From DAIMFL01 sp964372215 (lineage in GTDB: Bacteria; Pseudomonadota; Alphaproteobacteria; Dongiales; Dongiaceae): 64,000 bases of DNA. How positions within the stretch are numbered: the stretch's first letter is position 1; each line of letters begins with the position of its first letter. The DNA lies in assembly GCA_964372215.1 (NCBI GenBank), contig CAYJQC010000005.1:1-64000 (forward strand), read 5' to 3'. The translations under genes and the position numbers were made by a program. Below are positions 51,147-59,684 of this stretch, piece after piece. Under the pieces are notes generated by a model. That model was not told where the DNA came from. It saw nothing but the letters and a program-made list of their open reading frames with translations, and searched no databases.

Positions 51147-51665
51147 TCAATAGGGGCTGAAGGCGGTATAGACCAGGATCTTGCTGACCGTCCGCTCGTC
51201 GTCCGAGAGCGGGAGGAAGACCGAGCCGTGCTCGTTCAACCGGGAAAAGGGGCTGAGGCGCTCGTCGACGTCGAAGACCGGCGCCTTGCGCGCGATCACG
51301 TCGCGGTAGTTGGCGAGCGCGGCGTCCCGCGAGCGGCAGTAGAAGCTGTCCTCGACCCGCTGGTTGGTGGGATCGTTGCCGCGGACCGCTACCTCGCGGG
51401 TGCCGACCAGGCGATAGATCAGCGACAGCGGCTCGGTGCCGACGACGTCGACCAGGATGATGTTCGGCAGGTACGGGATCATCTCTGAAGGGCCGATGTC
51501 TGCACGCGAAGGCATGCATCGTCCCCGCCGCTTGCCATCCCAGTACGCGTGAACGTCGCGAATGCTGGGATGGCAGCCCGCGAGAAACGCGAGTGTGGTG
51601 CAGCGTGTCGCGCGCGCCGGGTCCATGCTTGGAGGATAGCCGGCAGAAGTTAAGAACCTGCGCAT
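51147..51665 (-). CDS. PAS domain protein (PAS_5 type)
   Basis: A 172-aa protein that is mostly one PAS fold of the PAS_5 type common in Rhodospirillales: HAYWDGKRRGRCMPSRADI, PYLPNIILVDVVG, LIYRLVGTREVAVRGNDPTN, then SRLNEHGSVFLPLSDD near the end. There is no kinase, cyclase or other output domain. It may act as a sensor partner of another protein. An internal ATG (MDPARATRC, 51626) is an alternative start. It stands between plsY and dprA. Confidence 0.82.
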   Translation of the reverse strand: MRRFLTSAGYPPSMDPARATRCTTLAFLAGCHPSIRDVHAYWDGKRRGRCMPSRADIGPSEMIPYLPNIILVDVVGTEPLSLIYRLVGTREVAVRGNDPTNQRVEDSFYCRSRDAALANYRDVIARKAPVFDVDERLSPFSRLNEHGSVFLPLSDDERTVSKILVYTAFSPY

Positions 51666-51724
51666 CCGGCGGTAGAAATTTATGGAAAATTGTTACTAAC
51701 GGGCGAGTTCGCCGAGGCCACGCC

Positions 51725-52369
51725 CTATGGTCCGTCGTCCGCCGCCGGCGCCTTCTTGCCTTGGCCGATACGCGGCTCGGACCCGCGGGCCAGGCGCAGA
51801 ATATTGGCGCGGTGGCTCAGCCACACCAGCACCGCCAGCAGCGCCACGAATTGCATTTCCTCGCGCGGACCCAGCCACCATGCGTAGCCGATCGCCGCGG
51901 CGGTGGCGACCAGCGCCGCCAGCGACGAAATGCGGAACAGAAACGCGACCGCCAGCCAGGTCAGGCAGGCCAGTACGCCGACCTTCCAGTCGAGCGCCAG
52001 CAGGATGCCGAGCGAGGTGGCGACGCCCTTGCCGCCCTTGAACCTGAGCCAGACCGGAAACAGGTGGCCGAGCAGGGCGCCGCCGCCGGCCATGATCGCC
52101 ATGTCCGGGCCGAACAGGGCGTTGCCGATCAGCACCGCGACGGCGCCCTTGCCGCCGTCGAGCAGCAGGGTCGCGAGGGCGAGGCCCTTGCGCCCGGTGC
52201 GCAGGACGTTGGTGGCGCCGATATTGCCCGAGCCGATCGCCCGGATGTCGCCGAGCCCGGCGAGCCGGGTCAGCAGCAGCCCGAATGGAATCGAGCCGAG
52301 GAGATAGCCGGCGACGGCGCCGGCATAGTACGGCCACTGATACTGGAATCCACCGAGCAGGTCGGGCAT
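51725..52369 (-). CDS. plsY: Acyl-phosphate:glycerol-3-phosphate acyltransferase
   Basis: PlsY adds the first acyl chain to glycerol-3-phosphate from acyl phosphate in the inner membrane. The 214-aa protein has five or so helices with the three conserved loops: GYLLGSIPFGLLL with Ser, GSGNIGATNVLR, and RFKGGKGVATSLGILL (the glycine-rich phosphate site). The ATG at 52369 was chosen over an in-frame ATG at 52390, which falls beside the repeat. It is downstream of pyrC across a repeat. Confidence 0.96.
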   Translation of the reverse strand: MPDLLGGFQYQWPYYAGAVAGYLLGSIPFGLLLTRLAGLGDIRAIGSGNIGATNVLRTGRKGLALATLLLDGGKGAVAVLIGNALFGPDMAIMAGGGALLGHLFPVWLRFKGGKGVATSLGILLALDWKVGVLACLTWLAVAFLFRISSLAALVATAAAIGYAWWLGPREEMQFVALLAVLVWLSHRANILRLARGSEPRIGQGKKAPAADDGP

Positions 52370-52390
52370 CGTGTGCGCCTTCTTCCCCAA

Positions 52391-52477
52391 CCCTCACCCG
52401 CCTCGCTGACGCTCGGCACCCTCTCCCGCCAGCGGGAGAGAGAGGGGCCCGACGGGTCAGCGGCGGGAGGGTGAGGG
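52391..52477. repeat. Palindromic repeat, family 3 (CCCTCACCC...GGGTGAGGG)
   Basis: CCCTCACCCGCC and GGCGGGAGGGTGAGGG enclose an inner hairpin TCTCCCGCCAGCGGGAGA. This type of element is widespread in proteobacterial genomes. It sits between the pyrC stop and the plsY start. Confidence 0.8.
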
Positions 52478-52485
52478 ACTTTAGC

Positions 52486-53820
52486 TTACTTCGCGGTCGC
52501 GGCCGCGTCGTACACGCTGCGGCCGTCGACCACGGTGCGCAGGACCAGGCCCTGCACCGGGCGGTCGTCGAACGCCGAGTTCTTGGACTTGCTGCGCAGG
52601 CGGTCGACGTCGACCTTCCAGGCGCGGTCGAGGTCGAACAGCACCAGGTCGGCCGGCGCGCCCGCGGCGAGGCGGCCCTGGGGCAAGCCGAGCAGATCGG
52701 CCGGCGCGACGGTCAGGCGCCGTAGCAGGCCGAGCAGCCCGATCTCGCGCTTATGGTAGAGCTCGAGCGAAACCGGCAGCAGGGTCTCGAGCCCGATCGC
52801 GCCGAACCCGGCCTGGGCGAACGGCACGCGCTTGGAATCCTGGTCGTGCGGCGCGTGGTCGCTGGCGACGCAGTCGACGGTGCCGTCGGCGACCGCCGCG
52901 GCGACCGCCCTGCGGTCGTCCTCGCTGCGCAGGGGCGGCGACAGCTTGGCGAAAGTCCGGTAGTCGCCGACCTCGTTCTCGTTGAGCGCGAAGTATTGCG
53001 GGGCGGTGTCGCAGGTGACCCTGAGGCCGCGCGCCTTGGCCCGCCGGACCGTCTCGATCGCCGCCGCCGTCGAGACATGGGCGACGTGGTAGCGCGCGCC
53101 GGACATCTCGACCAGGAGCAGGTCGCGCTCGATCATCATCACCTCGGCGGCCGGCGGGATTCCGCCGAGGCCGAGGCGGGTCGCCATCTCGCCTTCGTTC
53201 ATGGCGCCGCCCTCGGCCAGGCGCGGCTCCTCCGGGTGCTGGATGATCAAGAGGCCGAAGCCGCTGGCGTAGGACAGGGCCCGGCGCATCACCCGCGCGT
53301 CGGCCACCGCGGTGACCCCGTCGGTAAAGGCGAGCGCGCCGCTTTCGGCCAACAGCCCCATCTCCACCAGGTCCCTGCCGGCGAGCTGCTTGGTGACGGC
53401 GCCACAGCAATAGACCTTGGCGAGCCGGGTCTCGCGCGCCCGGCGGGCGATGAACTCGACCCCGGCGACGTCGTCGATGACGGGATCGGTGTTGGGCAGG
53501 CAGACCAATGTGGTGACGCCGCCGGCGGCTGCGACCGCGGCGGCGGCCGCGATCGTCTCCTTGTGCTCCTCGCCCGGCTCGCGCAGCTGGGTACGGATGT
53601 CGACCAGGCCGGGGGCGAGGACATGGCCACCGGCGTCGACGATCTCGGTGCCCTCGGGCAGCCCGCCGGCGCCGACCTCCGGGCCGACCGCCACGATCCG
53701 GCCGTCGGCGGCCAGCAGCCCGCCCCTGGCGTCGAGCCCGCTTGCCGGATCGAGCAGCCGCGCATTGACGATCGCCAGCGGGCGCAGCGGCTGCTTCGGT
53801 TGCTTCTGCGGCGCGGCCAT
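52486..53820 (-). CDS. Dihydroorotase-like protein, probably non-catalytic PyrC'
   Basis: The 444-aa protein has the class I dihydroorotase/amidohydrolase fold, but zinc ligands are missing. Where active enzymes have D-x-HxH-LREPG this one reads VDIRTQLREPG, and the later TPHH reads DTAPQYF. ASDHAPHD and PPLRSEDDR are kept. In pseudomonads such a PyrC' has no activity and holds the aspartate transcarbamoylase dodecamer together. The pyrB gene 4 bases upstream suits that role. A true dihydroorotase should be encoded elsewhere in the genome. Frame and length are otherwise normal. Confidence 0.92.
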   Translation of the reverse strand: MAAPQKQPKQPLRPLAIVNARLLDPASGLDARGGLLAADGRIVAVGPEVGAGGLPEGTEIVDAGGHVLAPGLVDIRTQLREPGEEHKETIAAAAAVAAAGGVTTLVCLPNTDPVIDDVAGVEFIARRARETRLAKVYCCGAVTKQLAGRDLVEMGLLAESGALAFTDGVTAVADARVMRRALSYASGFGLLIIQHPEEPRLAEGGAMNEGEMATRLGLGGIPPAAEVMMIERDLLLVEMSGARYHVAHVSTAAAIETVRRAKARGLRVTCDTAPQYFALNENEVGDYRTFAKLSPPLRSEDDRRAVAAAVADGTVDCVASDHAPHDQDSKRVPFAQAGFGAIGLETLLPVSLELYHKREIGLLGLLRRLTVAPADLLGLPQGRLAAGAPADLVLFDLDRAWKVDVDRLRSKSKNSAFDDRPVQGLVLRTVVDGRSVYDAAATAK

Positions 53821-53824
53821 CGGC

Positions 53825-54793
53825 TCAGGCCTGGTTATGCTGCAGGCTGCGGGTCAGGGCGTCGAGGCAGGCCATGCGCACGGCGACGCCCATCTCGACC
53901 TGCTCGCGAATGGCGGAGCGGTCGATGTCGTCGGCCACTTCGCTGTCGATCTCGACCCCGCGGTTCATCGGCCCGGGATGCATGATCAGGGCATCGGGCT
54001 TCGCGCTCCGGAGCTTGTCGTAGTCGAGGCCGAAGAAGTGGAAGTACTCGCGGATCGAGGGCACGAAGCTCCCTTGCATGCGCTCGGTCTGCAGCCGCAG
54101 CATCATGACGATGTCGCAGCCCTCGAGCCCCCGGCGCATGTCGGTGAAGACCTCGCAGCCCATGCGGTCGATGCCGGCCGGCAGCAGGGTGGGCGGCGCG
54201 ATCACCCGCACCCGGGCGCCCATGGTGGTGAGCAGGATGATGTTGGAGCGCGCCACCCGGCTGTGCAGGATGTCGCCGCAGATCGCGACCAGCAGGCCTT
54301 CCAGCCGGCCGCGGCGGCGGCGGATGGTGACGGCGTCGAGCAGCGCCTGGGTCGGGTGCTCGTGGCTGCCGTCGCCGCCGTTGATGACGGCGCAGTCGAC
54401 CTTTTGCGCCAGCAGGCTGACCGCGCCGGAATCGGGATGGCGCACCACCAGCACGTCCGGGTGCATGGCGTTCAGGGTCATCGCGGTGTCGATCAGGGTC
54501 TCGCCCTTCTTGATCGACGAGGCCTGCACCGACATGTTGATGACGTCGCCGCCCAGCCGCTTGCCGGCCAGCTCGAACGAAGTGCGGGTGCGGGTCGAAC
54601 TCTCGAAGAACAGGTTGATGATGGTGCGGCCGCGCAACAGCGAGCGCTTCTTGTCGGCGCTGCGGTTCTGCGCGACATAGGATTCCGAGAGGTCGAGGAG
54701 TCCTGTGATCTCCGGCCGCGACAGCCCGGCGATGCCGAGCAGATGGCGGTGGCGGAACTGCAGGGGGGCCGGAGAATCGATCGCGGCGGTCAT
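53825..54793 (-). CDS. pyrB: Aspartate carbamoyltransferase catalytic subunit
   Basis: PyrB makes carbamoyl-aspartate, the first committed pyrimidine step. The 322-aa protein has FFESSTRTRTSFELAGKRLG (carbamoyl-phosphate-binding STRTR), VINGGDGSHEHPTQALLD (the HPTQ motif), ILHSRVARSNI and HPGPMNRGVEID, all intact. The ATG at 54793 was preferred to one at 54973 because the extra 60 residues overlap the repeat region. It leads the pyrB-pyrC' pair; no pyrI regulatory gene is present. Confidence 0.96.
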   Translation of the reverse strand: MTAAIDSPAPLQFRHRHLLGIAGLSRPEITGLLDLSESYVAQNRSADKKRSLLRGRTIINLFFESSTRTRTSFELAGKRLGGDVINMSVQASSIKKGETLIDTAMTLNAMHPDVLVVRHPDSGAVSLLAQKVDCAVINGGDGSHEHPTQALLDAVTIRRRRGRLEGLLVAICGDILHSRVARSNIILLTTMGARVRVIAPPTLLPAGIDRMGCEVFTDMRRGLEGCDIVMMLRLQTERMQGSFVPSIREYFHFFGLDYDKLRSAKPDALIMHPGPMNRGVEIDSEVADDIDRSAIREQVEMGVAVRMACLDALTRSLQHNQA

Positions 54794-54920
54794 TAAAGCG
54801 GTGTTATAGGACGGGGGTGGCAGGGCGGCAAGCCATGGCCTGAAAGCCGCGGGAATCCGCCGCACGCTCGTCGCTTCTGCGGGCGCTCGCGCCGCCGAAT
54901 CGCTCGGACCCAGACCTCGC

Positions 54921-55010
54921 GTGCTTCGAGACGCCGCGCTGCTCCTCAGCATGAGGACATTTGTATACGCCAATGAGGCCTTCTCAGCCTGAGGAAGCGG
55001 CGAAGCCGCC
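54921..55010. repeat. Dispersed repeat, family 2, two units
   Basis: GTGCTTCGAGACG...CTCCTCAGCATGAGG at 54921-54956 and a diverged unit, CAATGAGGCCTTCTCAGCCT followed by GAGGAAGCGGCG, at 54971-55010. They lie between pyrB and the CoA-transferase gene. Confidence 0.72.
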
Positions 55011-55040
55011 GTGACGATAGCCGCAGCTTACCGATGCAGC

Positions 55041-56258
55041 CTAGATCACCGCTGCCGCCTTCAGCCTTGCGATCTCCGCCTCGGGGAGGTCGAGGATCTG
55101 TTTCAGCACCTCGTCGGTGTGCTGGCCCAGATATGGCGGGGCCAGGCGGTACTCGACCGGCGTGCCGGAGAACTTGATGGGGTTGCCGATCAAATCGACC
55201 GTGCCCTTGCCGGCGAGCGGGTGTGGCACGCTGATCTGCATGCCGCGGGCCTGGACCTGTGGGTCGGCGAAGGTCTGGTCCACCCTGTTGACCGGGCCGC
55301 AGGGCACGCCGAGCTTGGACAGACCGTTGACCCAGTCGTCGGTCGCCTTGCGGCGGGTGACGTCGGGCAGGAGCTCGTAGATCGCCTTGCGGTTGATGAC
55401 CCGCTTCTCGTTGGTGACGAAGCGCGGGTCGGTGGCCAGTTCCGGGACACCGGCGAACTGGCAGAACTTCGCATACTGGGCGTCGTTGCCGACCGCCAGG
55501 ATGAAGTAGCCATCCGACGAGGGCAGCACGTTGTAGGGCACGATGTTCGGGTGCTCGTTGCCGACCCGCTGGGGCACCTTGCCCGAGGTCAGGTAGTTGA
55601 GCCCGACATTGACCAGCCAGGCGACCTGGGTGTCGAGCAGGCCGAGGTCGATATACTGGCCCTCGCCGGTCTTCTCGCGGTGGTAGACGGCGGCCAGGAT
55701 CGCCGAGCTCGCGTACATCCCGCACATCACGTCGGCGATGCCGACGCCGACCTTCATCGGCGCCCGGTCGGCCTCGCCGGTGACGCTCATGATGCCGCCG
55801 GCACCCTGGGCCAGGAGGTCGTAGCCGGCGCGCGGCGCATAGGGGCCGGTCTGGCCGAAGCCCGAGATCGAGCAGTAGATCAGCCGCGGGAACTGGTCCT
55901 TCAGGTCGCCATAGGCGAGGCCATAGCGGGCCATGTCACCGACCTTGAAGTTCTCGACCATGATGTCGGACCTGGCGATCAGCTTCCTGGCCAGCGCCTG
56001 GCCTTCGGCCTGCGACACGTCGATGGTGAGCGAGCGCTTGTTGCGGTTCGAGCTCAGGTAGTAGGCGCTCTCCGCGGTGTCCTTGCCGTCGCGGTCCTTG
56101 ACATAGGGCGGCCCCCATTTGCGGGTGTCGTCGCCGGCGCCGGGGCGCTCGATCTTGATCACGTCGGCGCCGAGATCGCCGAGCAGCTGGGTGCAGGTCG
56201 GGCCGGCGAGAATCCGCGACAGGTCGAAAACGCGCAGGCCGGCGAGGGGTCCGCTCAT
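55041..56258 (-). CDS. CaiB/BaiF family (class III) CoA-transferase
   Basis: Class III CoA-transferases pass CoA between carboxylic acids through an Asp-bound thioester. The 405-aa protein begins LAGLRVFDLSRILAGPTCTQ and has GADVIKIERPG, SLTIDVSQAEG, GQTGPYAPRAGYDLLAQGAGG and the catalytic Asp176 in VGVGIADVMCGMYA. The small domain follows (about 220-330) and the chain ends by completing the ring fold. The acid it acts on is unknown; succinyl-CoA-dependent transfer is common in this branch. It stands alone on the minus strand. Confidence 0.93.
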   Translation of the reverse strand: MSGPLAGLRVFDLSRILAGPTCTQLLGDLGADVIKIERPGAGDDTRKWGPPYVKDRDGKDTAESAYYLSSNRNKRSLTIDVSQAEGQALARKLIARSDIMVENFKVGDMARYGLAYGDLKDQFPRLIYCSISGFGQTGPYAPRAGYDLLAQGAGGIMSVTGEADRAPMKVGVGIADVMCGMYASSAILAAVYHREKTGEGQYIDLGLLDTQVAWLVNVGLNYLTSGKVPQRVGNEHPNIVPYNVLPSSDGYFILAVGNDAQYAKFCQFAGVPELATDPRFVTNEKRVINRKAIYELLPDVTRRKATDDWVNGLSKLGVPCGPVNRVDQTFADPQVQARGMQISVPHPLAGKGTVDLIGNPIKFSGTPVEYRLAPPYLGQHTDEVLKQILDLPEAEIARLKAAAVI

Positions 56259-56337
56259 GGGGATCAGGCTCCGAGATTTGCCAGTCGCGCCGTCCGGGCA
56301 GCGCCGAGGCGCACTCTCCCCGCCGCCGCTGGCGCGG

Positions 56338-56847
56338 TCAACTGTCCAGAGGGCCGGGTTCTGGCCTGCAAGCGACGGGCGGCCAGCTGCGCGACAGCGC
56401 GTCGAGGGCGCCCTGGAGGATGTAGGCGGCGGCCATCTTGTCGACCACCTCGGCGCGGCGCTTGCGCGACATGTCGGCCTCGAGCAGGGTCCGGGTGACC
56501 GCGGCGGTCGACAGCCGCTCGTCCCAGAAGGCGATCGGCAGGTCGAGATGCCCCAGCAGATTGGTGCCGAACTGCCGCACCGACTGGCAGCGCGGGCCCT
56601 CGCTGCCGTCCATGTTGACGGGCAGGCCGATCACCAGGCCGCCGACCTTGCGCTCCTCGATCAGCCGTTTCAGCTTCTGGACGTCCGCGCTGAACTTGCC
56701 GCGCCGCAGGGTTTCCACCGGGGTTGCCACGGTCAGGCCTGGGTCGCAGACCGCGAGCCCAACGGTCTTCTCGCCCACGTCGAGGCCCATGAGCCGAAAG
56801 CCCCGGGGCAGGGCGACCTTCATCTCGGCGAGGGGGATGGTCGGCAT
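56338..56847 (-). CDS. ruvX: Holliday junction resolvase-like protein YqgF/RuvX
   Basis: YqgF acts in 16S rRNA 5'-end processing and has an RNase H-like resolvase fold. The 169-aa protein shows RLMGLDVGEKTVGLAVCD (first Asp), VIGLPVNMDGSEGPRCQSVR, and FWDERLSTAAVTRTLLEADM (Glu) with a final Asp in VVDKMAAAYILQGALD. About 18 residues at the N-terminus and 16 at the C-terminus exceed the common core. The ATG at 56847 follows a GAGGG-like leader on the plus strand only weakly; the frame is open further upstream but is not conserved. Confidence 0.93.
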   Translation of the reverse strand: MPTIPLAEMKVALPRGFRLMGLDVGEKTVGLAVCDPGLTVATPVETLRRGKFSADVQKLKRLIEERKVGGLVIGLPVNMDGSEGPRCQSVRQFGTNLLGHLDLPIAFWDERLSTAAVTRTLLEADMSRKRRAEVVDKMAAAYILQGALDALSRSWPPVACRPEPGPLDS

Positions 56848-56964
56848 GGCGGGCTGAATAGCGCGGATTCCCCGGCCCAGGGCAACAACAAAGACATCGG
56901 CGCTGGACGGCGGGGCGCGGGACCGGCATAAGCGGGCGGCGCCTGGGATGGTCTCGAGGGCTGC

Positions 56965-57603
56965 ATGTTTCTGTTTCTGAAGGGCATGGCGATCGGCTTC
57001 GCGGTGGCCGCGCCGGTCGGTCCGATCGGCCTGCTGTGCATCCGGCGCACGCTGTGGAGCGGCCGGCTCGCCGGCTTCACCGCCGGGCTGGGCGCCGCCC
57101 TGGCCGACACCGTGTTCGGCTTTGTCGCCGCCTTCGGGCTCACCCTGGTCTGGGACTTCCTGATGTCGAACGCCAAGTGGTTCGCGCTCGGCGGCGGCGT
57201 GTTCCTGATCTATGTCGGCATCGCCGAATGGCGCAGCAAGGCGACCGATCCGAAGCTGTCCGAGCCGCCCTCGGCTGCGAGCCTGGTCGGCGGCTGCATC
57301 TCGACCTTTTTCCTGACCATCGCCAACCCGATCACCATCCTGTCCTTCGCCGCGATCTTCACCGGGCTCGGCATCGCCGGGCACAATGTCTCGGCCGACG
57401 TGGCACACCCGGATTACGTCGCCATGGTCCAGCTGATCGGCGGGGTGTTCCTGGGCTCCGCCGGCTGGTGGCTGCTGCTCTCGGGCGGGGTCGACGTGAT
57501 CCGGCACCGGCTCAATGCCACCACTCTCAGGCTCCTGAACCGCATCTCGGGCACCGCCCTGCTGCTGTTCGGCCTCTACATGCTCTCTCGCTTCTTCCGT
57601 TGA
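56965..57603 (+). CDS. LysE family translocator
   Basis: A 212-aa membrane protein with six helices. The N-terminal GFAVAAPVGPIGLLCIRRTL has the conserved A-P-V/G-P-x-x motif, and FFLTIANPITILSFAAIF has the second family motif (NP). Members export lysine, homoserine, threonine or other small amino acids or metabolites. The gene stands alone, divergent from ruvX and before gatC. The ATG follows GCTGC rather than a strong SD. Confidence 0.9.
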   Translation: MFLFLKGMAIGFAVAAPVGPIGLLCIRRTLWSGRLAGFTAGLGAALADTVFGFVAAFGLTLVWDFLMSNAKWFALGGGVFLIYVGIAEWRSKATDPKLSEPPSAASLVGGCISTFFLTIANPITILSFAAIFTGLGIAGHNVSADVAHPDYVAMVQLIGGVFLGSAGWWLLLSGGVDVIRHRLNATTLRLLNRISGTALLLFGLYMLSRFFR

Positions 57604-57740
57604 GGCGCCGCCGCCCGGCGCCGGGCGTTGCGACCCGGCGGCCCGGATGCTAGGTTCCCGGCCGGTTTCCGGGCGGCTGGAGCGCCAGACCGCCCGGCGC
57701 CGGCCCCCGTTCCACGATCGATCCGGAGAAGCCCGATCCC

Positions 57741-58028
57741 ATGTCGCTCGACAGGAAAGCCGTCGCCCATATCGCGACGCTCGCCCGCATCCGCGTCCCC
57801 GAGTCCGATCTCGACGGCCTGGCCGGCGAGCTGTCGACCATCCTGGACTGGGTCGAGCAGTTGAAGGAGGTCGACACCTCCCAGGTCGAGCCGATGACCA
57901 GCGTGGTCAAGGTCGACCTACCGCGGCGCCAGGACACGGTCACCGACGGCAACTGCCGCGACAAGGTGCTGGCCAACGCGCCGGAGCCGGCGCACGGCTT
58001 CTTCACCGTGCCGAAGGTGGTCGAGTAA
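57741..58028 (+). CDS. gatC: Asp-tRNA(Asn)/Glu-tRNA(Gln) amidotransferase subunit C
   Basis: GatC is the small subunit that bridges GatA and GatB and supports their folding. The 95-aa protein has the typical VAHIATLARIRVPESDLDG and LSTILDWVEQLKEVDTS cores and the Pro-rich C-terminal part with LANAPEPAHGFFTVPKVVE. GGAGAAG lies before the ATG. TAATG overlap with gatA couples translation. Confidence 0.96.
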   Translation: MSLDRKAVAHIATLARIRVPESDLDGLAGELSTILDWVEQLKEVDTSQVEPMTSVVKVDLPRRQDTVTDGNCRDKVLANAPEPAHGFFTVPKVVE

Positions 58029-59500
58029 TGGCCGGTCTCACCGATCTCACCATCGCCGGCGCGCTGGCCGGCCTCGCCAAGGGCGCGTTCACGTCGCGCG
58101 AACTGACCGACGCGCATCTCGCCGCGATGGCCGAAGCGCGCGGCCTCAACGCCTTCGTGGTCGAGACGCCGGACAGGGCGCGCGCCATGGCCGACGCCTC
58201 GGACGCGCGGCGCAAGAGCGGGCAGGCGGGCGCGCTCGAGGGCGTCCCGCTCGGCATCAAGGATCTGTTCTGCACCGAGGGGGTGCAGACCACCGCCGGC
58301 TCCCACATCCTGGAAGGCTTCAAGCCGACCTATGAGTCGACCGTCACCGCCAATCTGTGGAAGGCGGGTGCGGTGATGCTGGGCAAGCTCAACATGGACG
58401 AGTTCGCCATGGGCTCGTCCAACACCACCAGCCATTTCGGCAACGTGGTGAACCCGTGGCGGCGCCAGGGCGGCAGCGATGTCGACCTGGTGCCCGGCGG
58501 CTCGTCCGGCGGCTCGGCCGCGGCGGTCGCGGCCCGGCTGTGCCTCGGCGCCACCGGCACCGACACGGGCGGCTCGATCCGCCAGCCGGCCTCCTTCACC
58601 GGCATCGTCGGCATCAAGCCGACCTATGGCCGCTGCTCGCGCTGGGGCATCGTCGCCTTCGCGTCGTCCCTCGACCAGGCCGGGCCGATGGCGCGCAGCG
58701 TCGAGGACGTCGCGATCATGCTGGGCGCCATGGCCGGCCACGACCCGAAGGACTCGACTTCGGTCAATGTGCCGGTGCCGGACTACCGCGCGGCGCTCGG
58801 CGGCGACGTGCGCGGCCTCAAGGTCGGCATTCCCAGGGAGTACCGGCTCGACGGCATGCCGGGCGAGATCGAGGCTTTGTGGCAGCAGGGCATCGCGTGG
58901 CTGAAGGACGCGGGGGCGGAGATCGTCGACATCAGCCTGCCCCACACCAAGTACGCGCTCGCCGCCTACTACATCATCGCGCCGGCCGAGGCCTCGTCGA
59001 ACTTGGCGCGCTATGACGGGGTGCGCTACGGCCTCAGGGTGCCGGGCAACAGCTTGGACGAGATGTACGAGCTGACCCGCGCGGCCGGCTTCGGCAAGGA
59101 AGTAAAGCGCCGAGTGCTGATCGGCACCTACGTGCTCTCCGCCGGCTATTACGACGCCTATTACCTGAAGGCGCAGCGGGTGCGCAGCCTGATCCTGCGC
59201 GACTTCACCCAGGCCTTCGAGAAGGTCGACGTGATCCTGACCCCGGCGACGCCGTCGGCCGCCTTCGGCATCGGCGAGAAGGCGGACGATCCCATCGCCA
59301 TGTACCTGAACGACGTCTTCACCGTGCCGGTGAATCTCGCCGGCCTTCCCGGCATCTCGGTGCCCGCCGGCCTGTCGGGCGAGGGCCTGCCCTTGGGAGT
59401 CCAGCTCATCGGCCGCGCCTTCGATGAGGCGACGCTCTTGAAAGTCGGGCAGGTGGTGGAGAAGGCGGCCGGCTTCACGGCGAAGCCGGCGGGGGTGTAG
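58028..59500 (+). CDS. gatA: Asp/Glu-tRNA amidotransferase subunit A
   Basis: GatA is the amidase that frees ammonia from glutamine for tRNA amidation. The 490-aa protein starts at an ATG overlapping the gatC stop. The Ser-cisSer-Lys triad is intact: Lys in PLGIKDLFCTEG, cis-Ser in PGGSSGGSAAAVA, and nucleophile Ser in TDTGGSIRQPASFTG. The typical substrate loop PTYGRCSRWGIVAFASSLDQ follows. It is separated from gatB by a repeat cluster. Confidence 0.97.
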   Translation: MAGLTDLTIAGALAGLAKGAFTSRELTDAHLAAMAEARGLNAFVVETPDRARAMADASDARRKSGQAGALEGVPLGIKDLFCTEGVQTTAGSHILEGFKPTYESTVTANLWKAGAVMLGKLNMDEFAMGSSNTTSHFGNVVNPWRRQGGSDVDLVPGGSSGGSAAAVAARLCLGATGTDTGGSIRQPASFTGIVGIKPTYGRCSRWGIVAFASSLDQAGPMARSVEDVAIMLGAMAGHDPKDSTSVNVPVPDYRAALGGDVRGLKVGIPREYRLDGMPGEIEALWQQGIAWLKDAGAEIVDISLPHTKYALAAYYIIAPAEASSNLARYDGVRYGLRVPGNSLDEMYELTRAAGFGKEVKRRVLIGTYVLSAGYYDAYYLKAQRVRSLILRDFTQAFEKVDVILTPATPSAAFGIGEKADDPIAMYLNDVFTVPVNLAGLPGISVPAGLSGEGLPLGVQLIGRAFDEATLLKVGQVVEKAAGFTAKPAGV

Positions 59501-59516
59501 CTCACGCTCTCCCCCG

Positions 59517-59656
59517 CCTCATGCTGAGCCTGTCGAAGCACGAGGCGGGCGGCGAGGCGCTGGCAACCTCATCCTTCGACGGGCTCAGGATGAGGATTGT
59601 GGGTTCGACGTTTGATGCGAGGAAGAGCCTCATGCTGAGCCTGTCGAAGCATGAGG
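59517..59656. repeat. Dispersed repeat, family 2, three units between gatA and gatB
   Basis: Three palindromic units, 59517-59545, 59567-59595 and 59628-59656, are close variants of CCTCATGCTGAGCCTGTCGA-AGCATGAGG. The middle one is in inverted orientation. They fill the gatA-gatB gap of 184 bases. Confidence 0.88.
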
Positions 59657-59684
59657 CGGCCGGTGAAGAACGGGAGTTCGAGAA

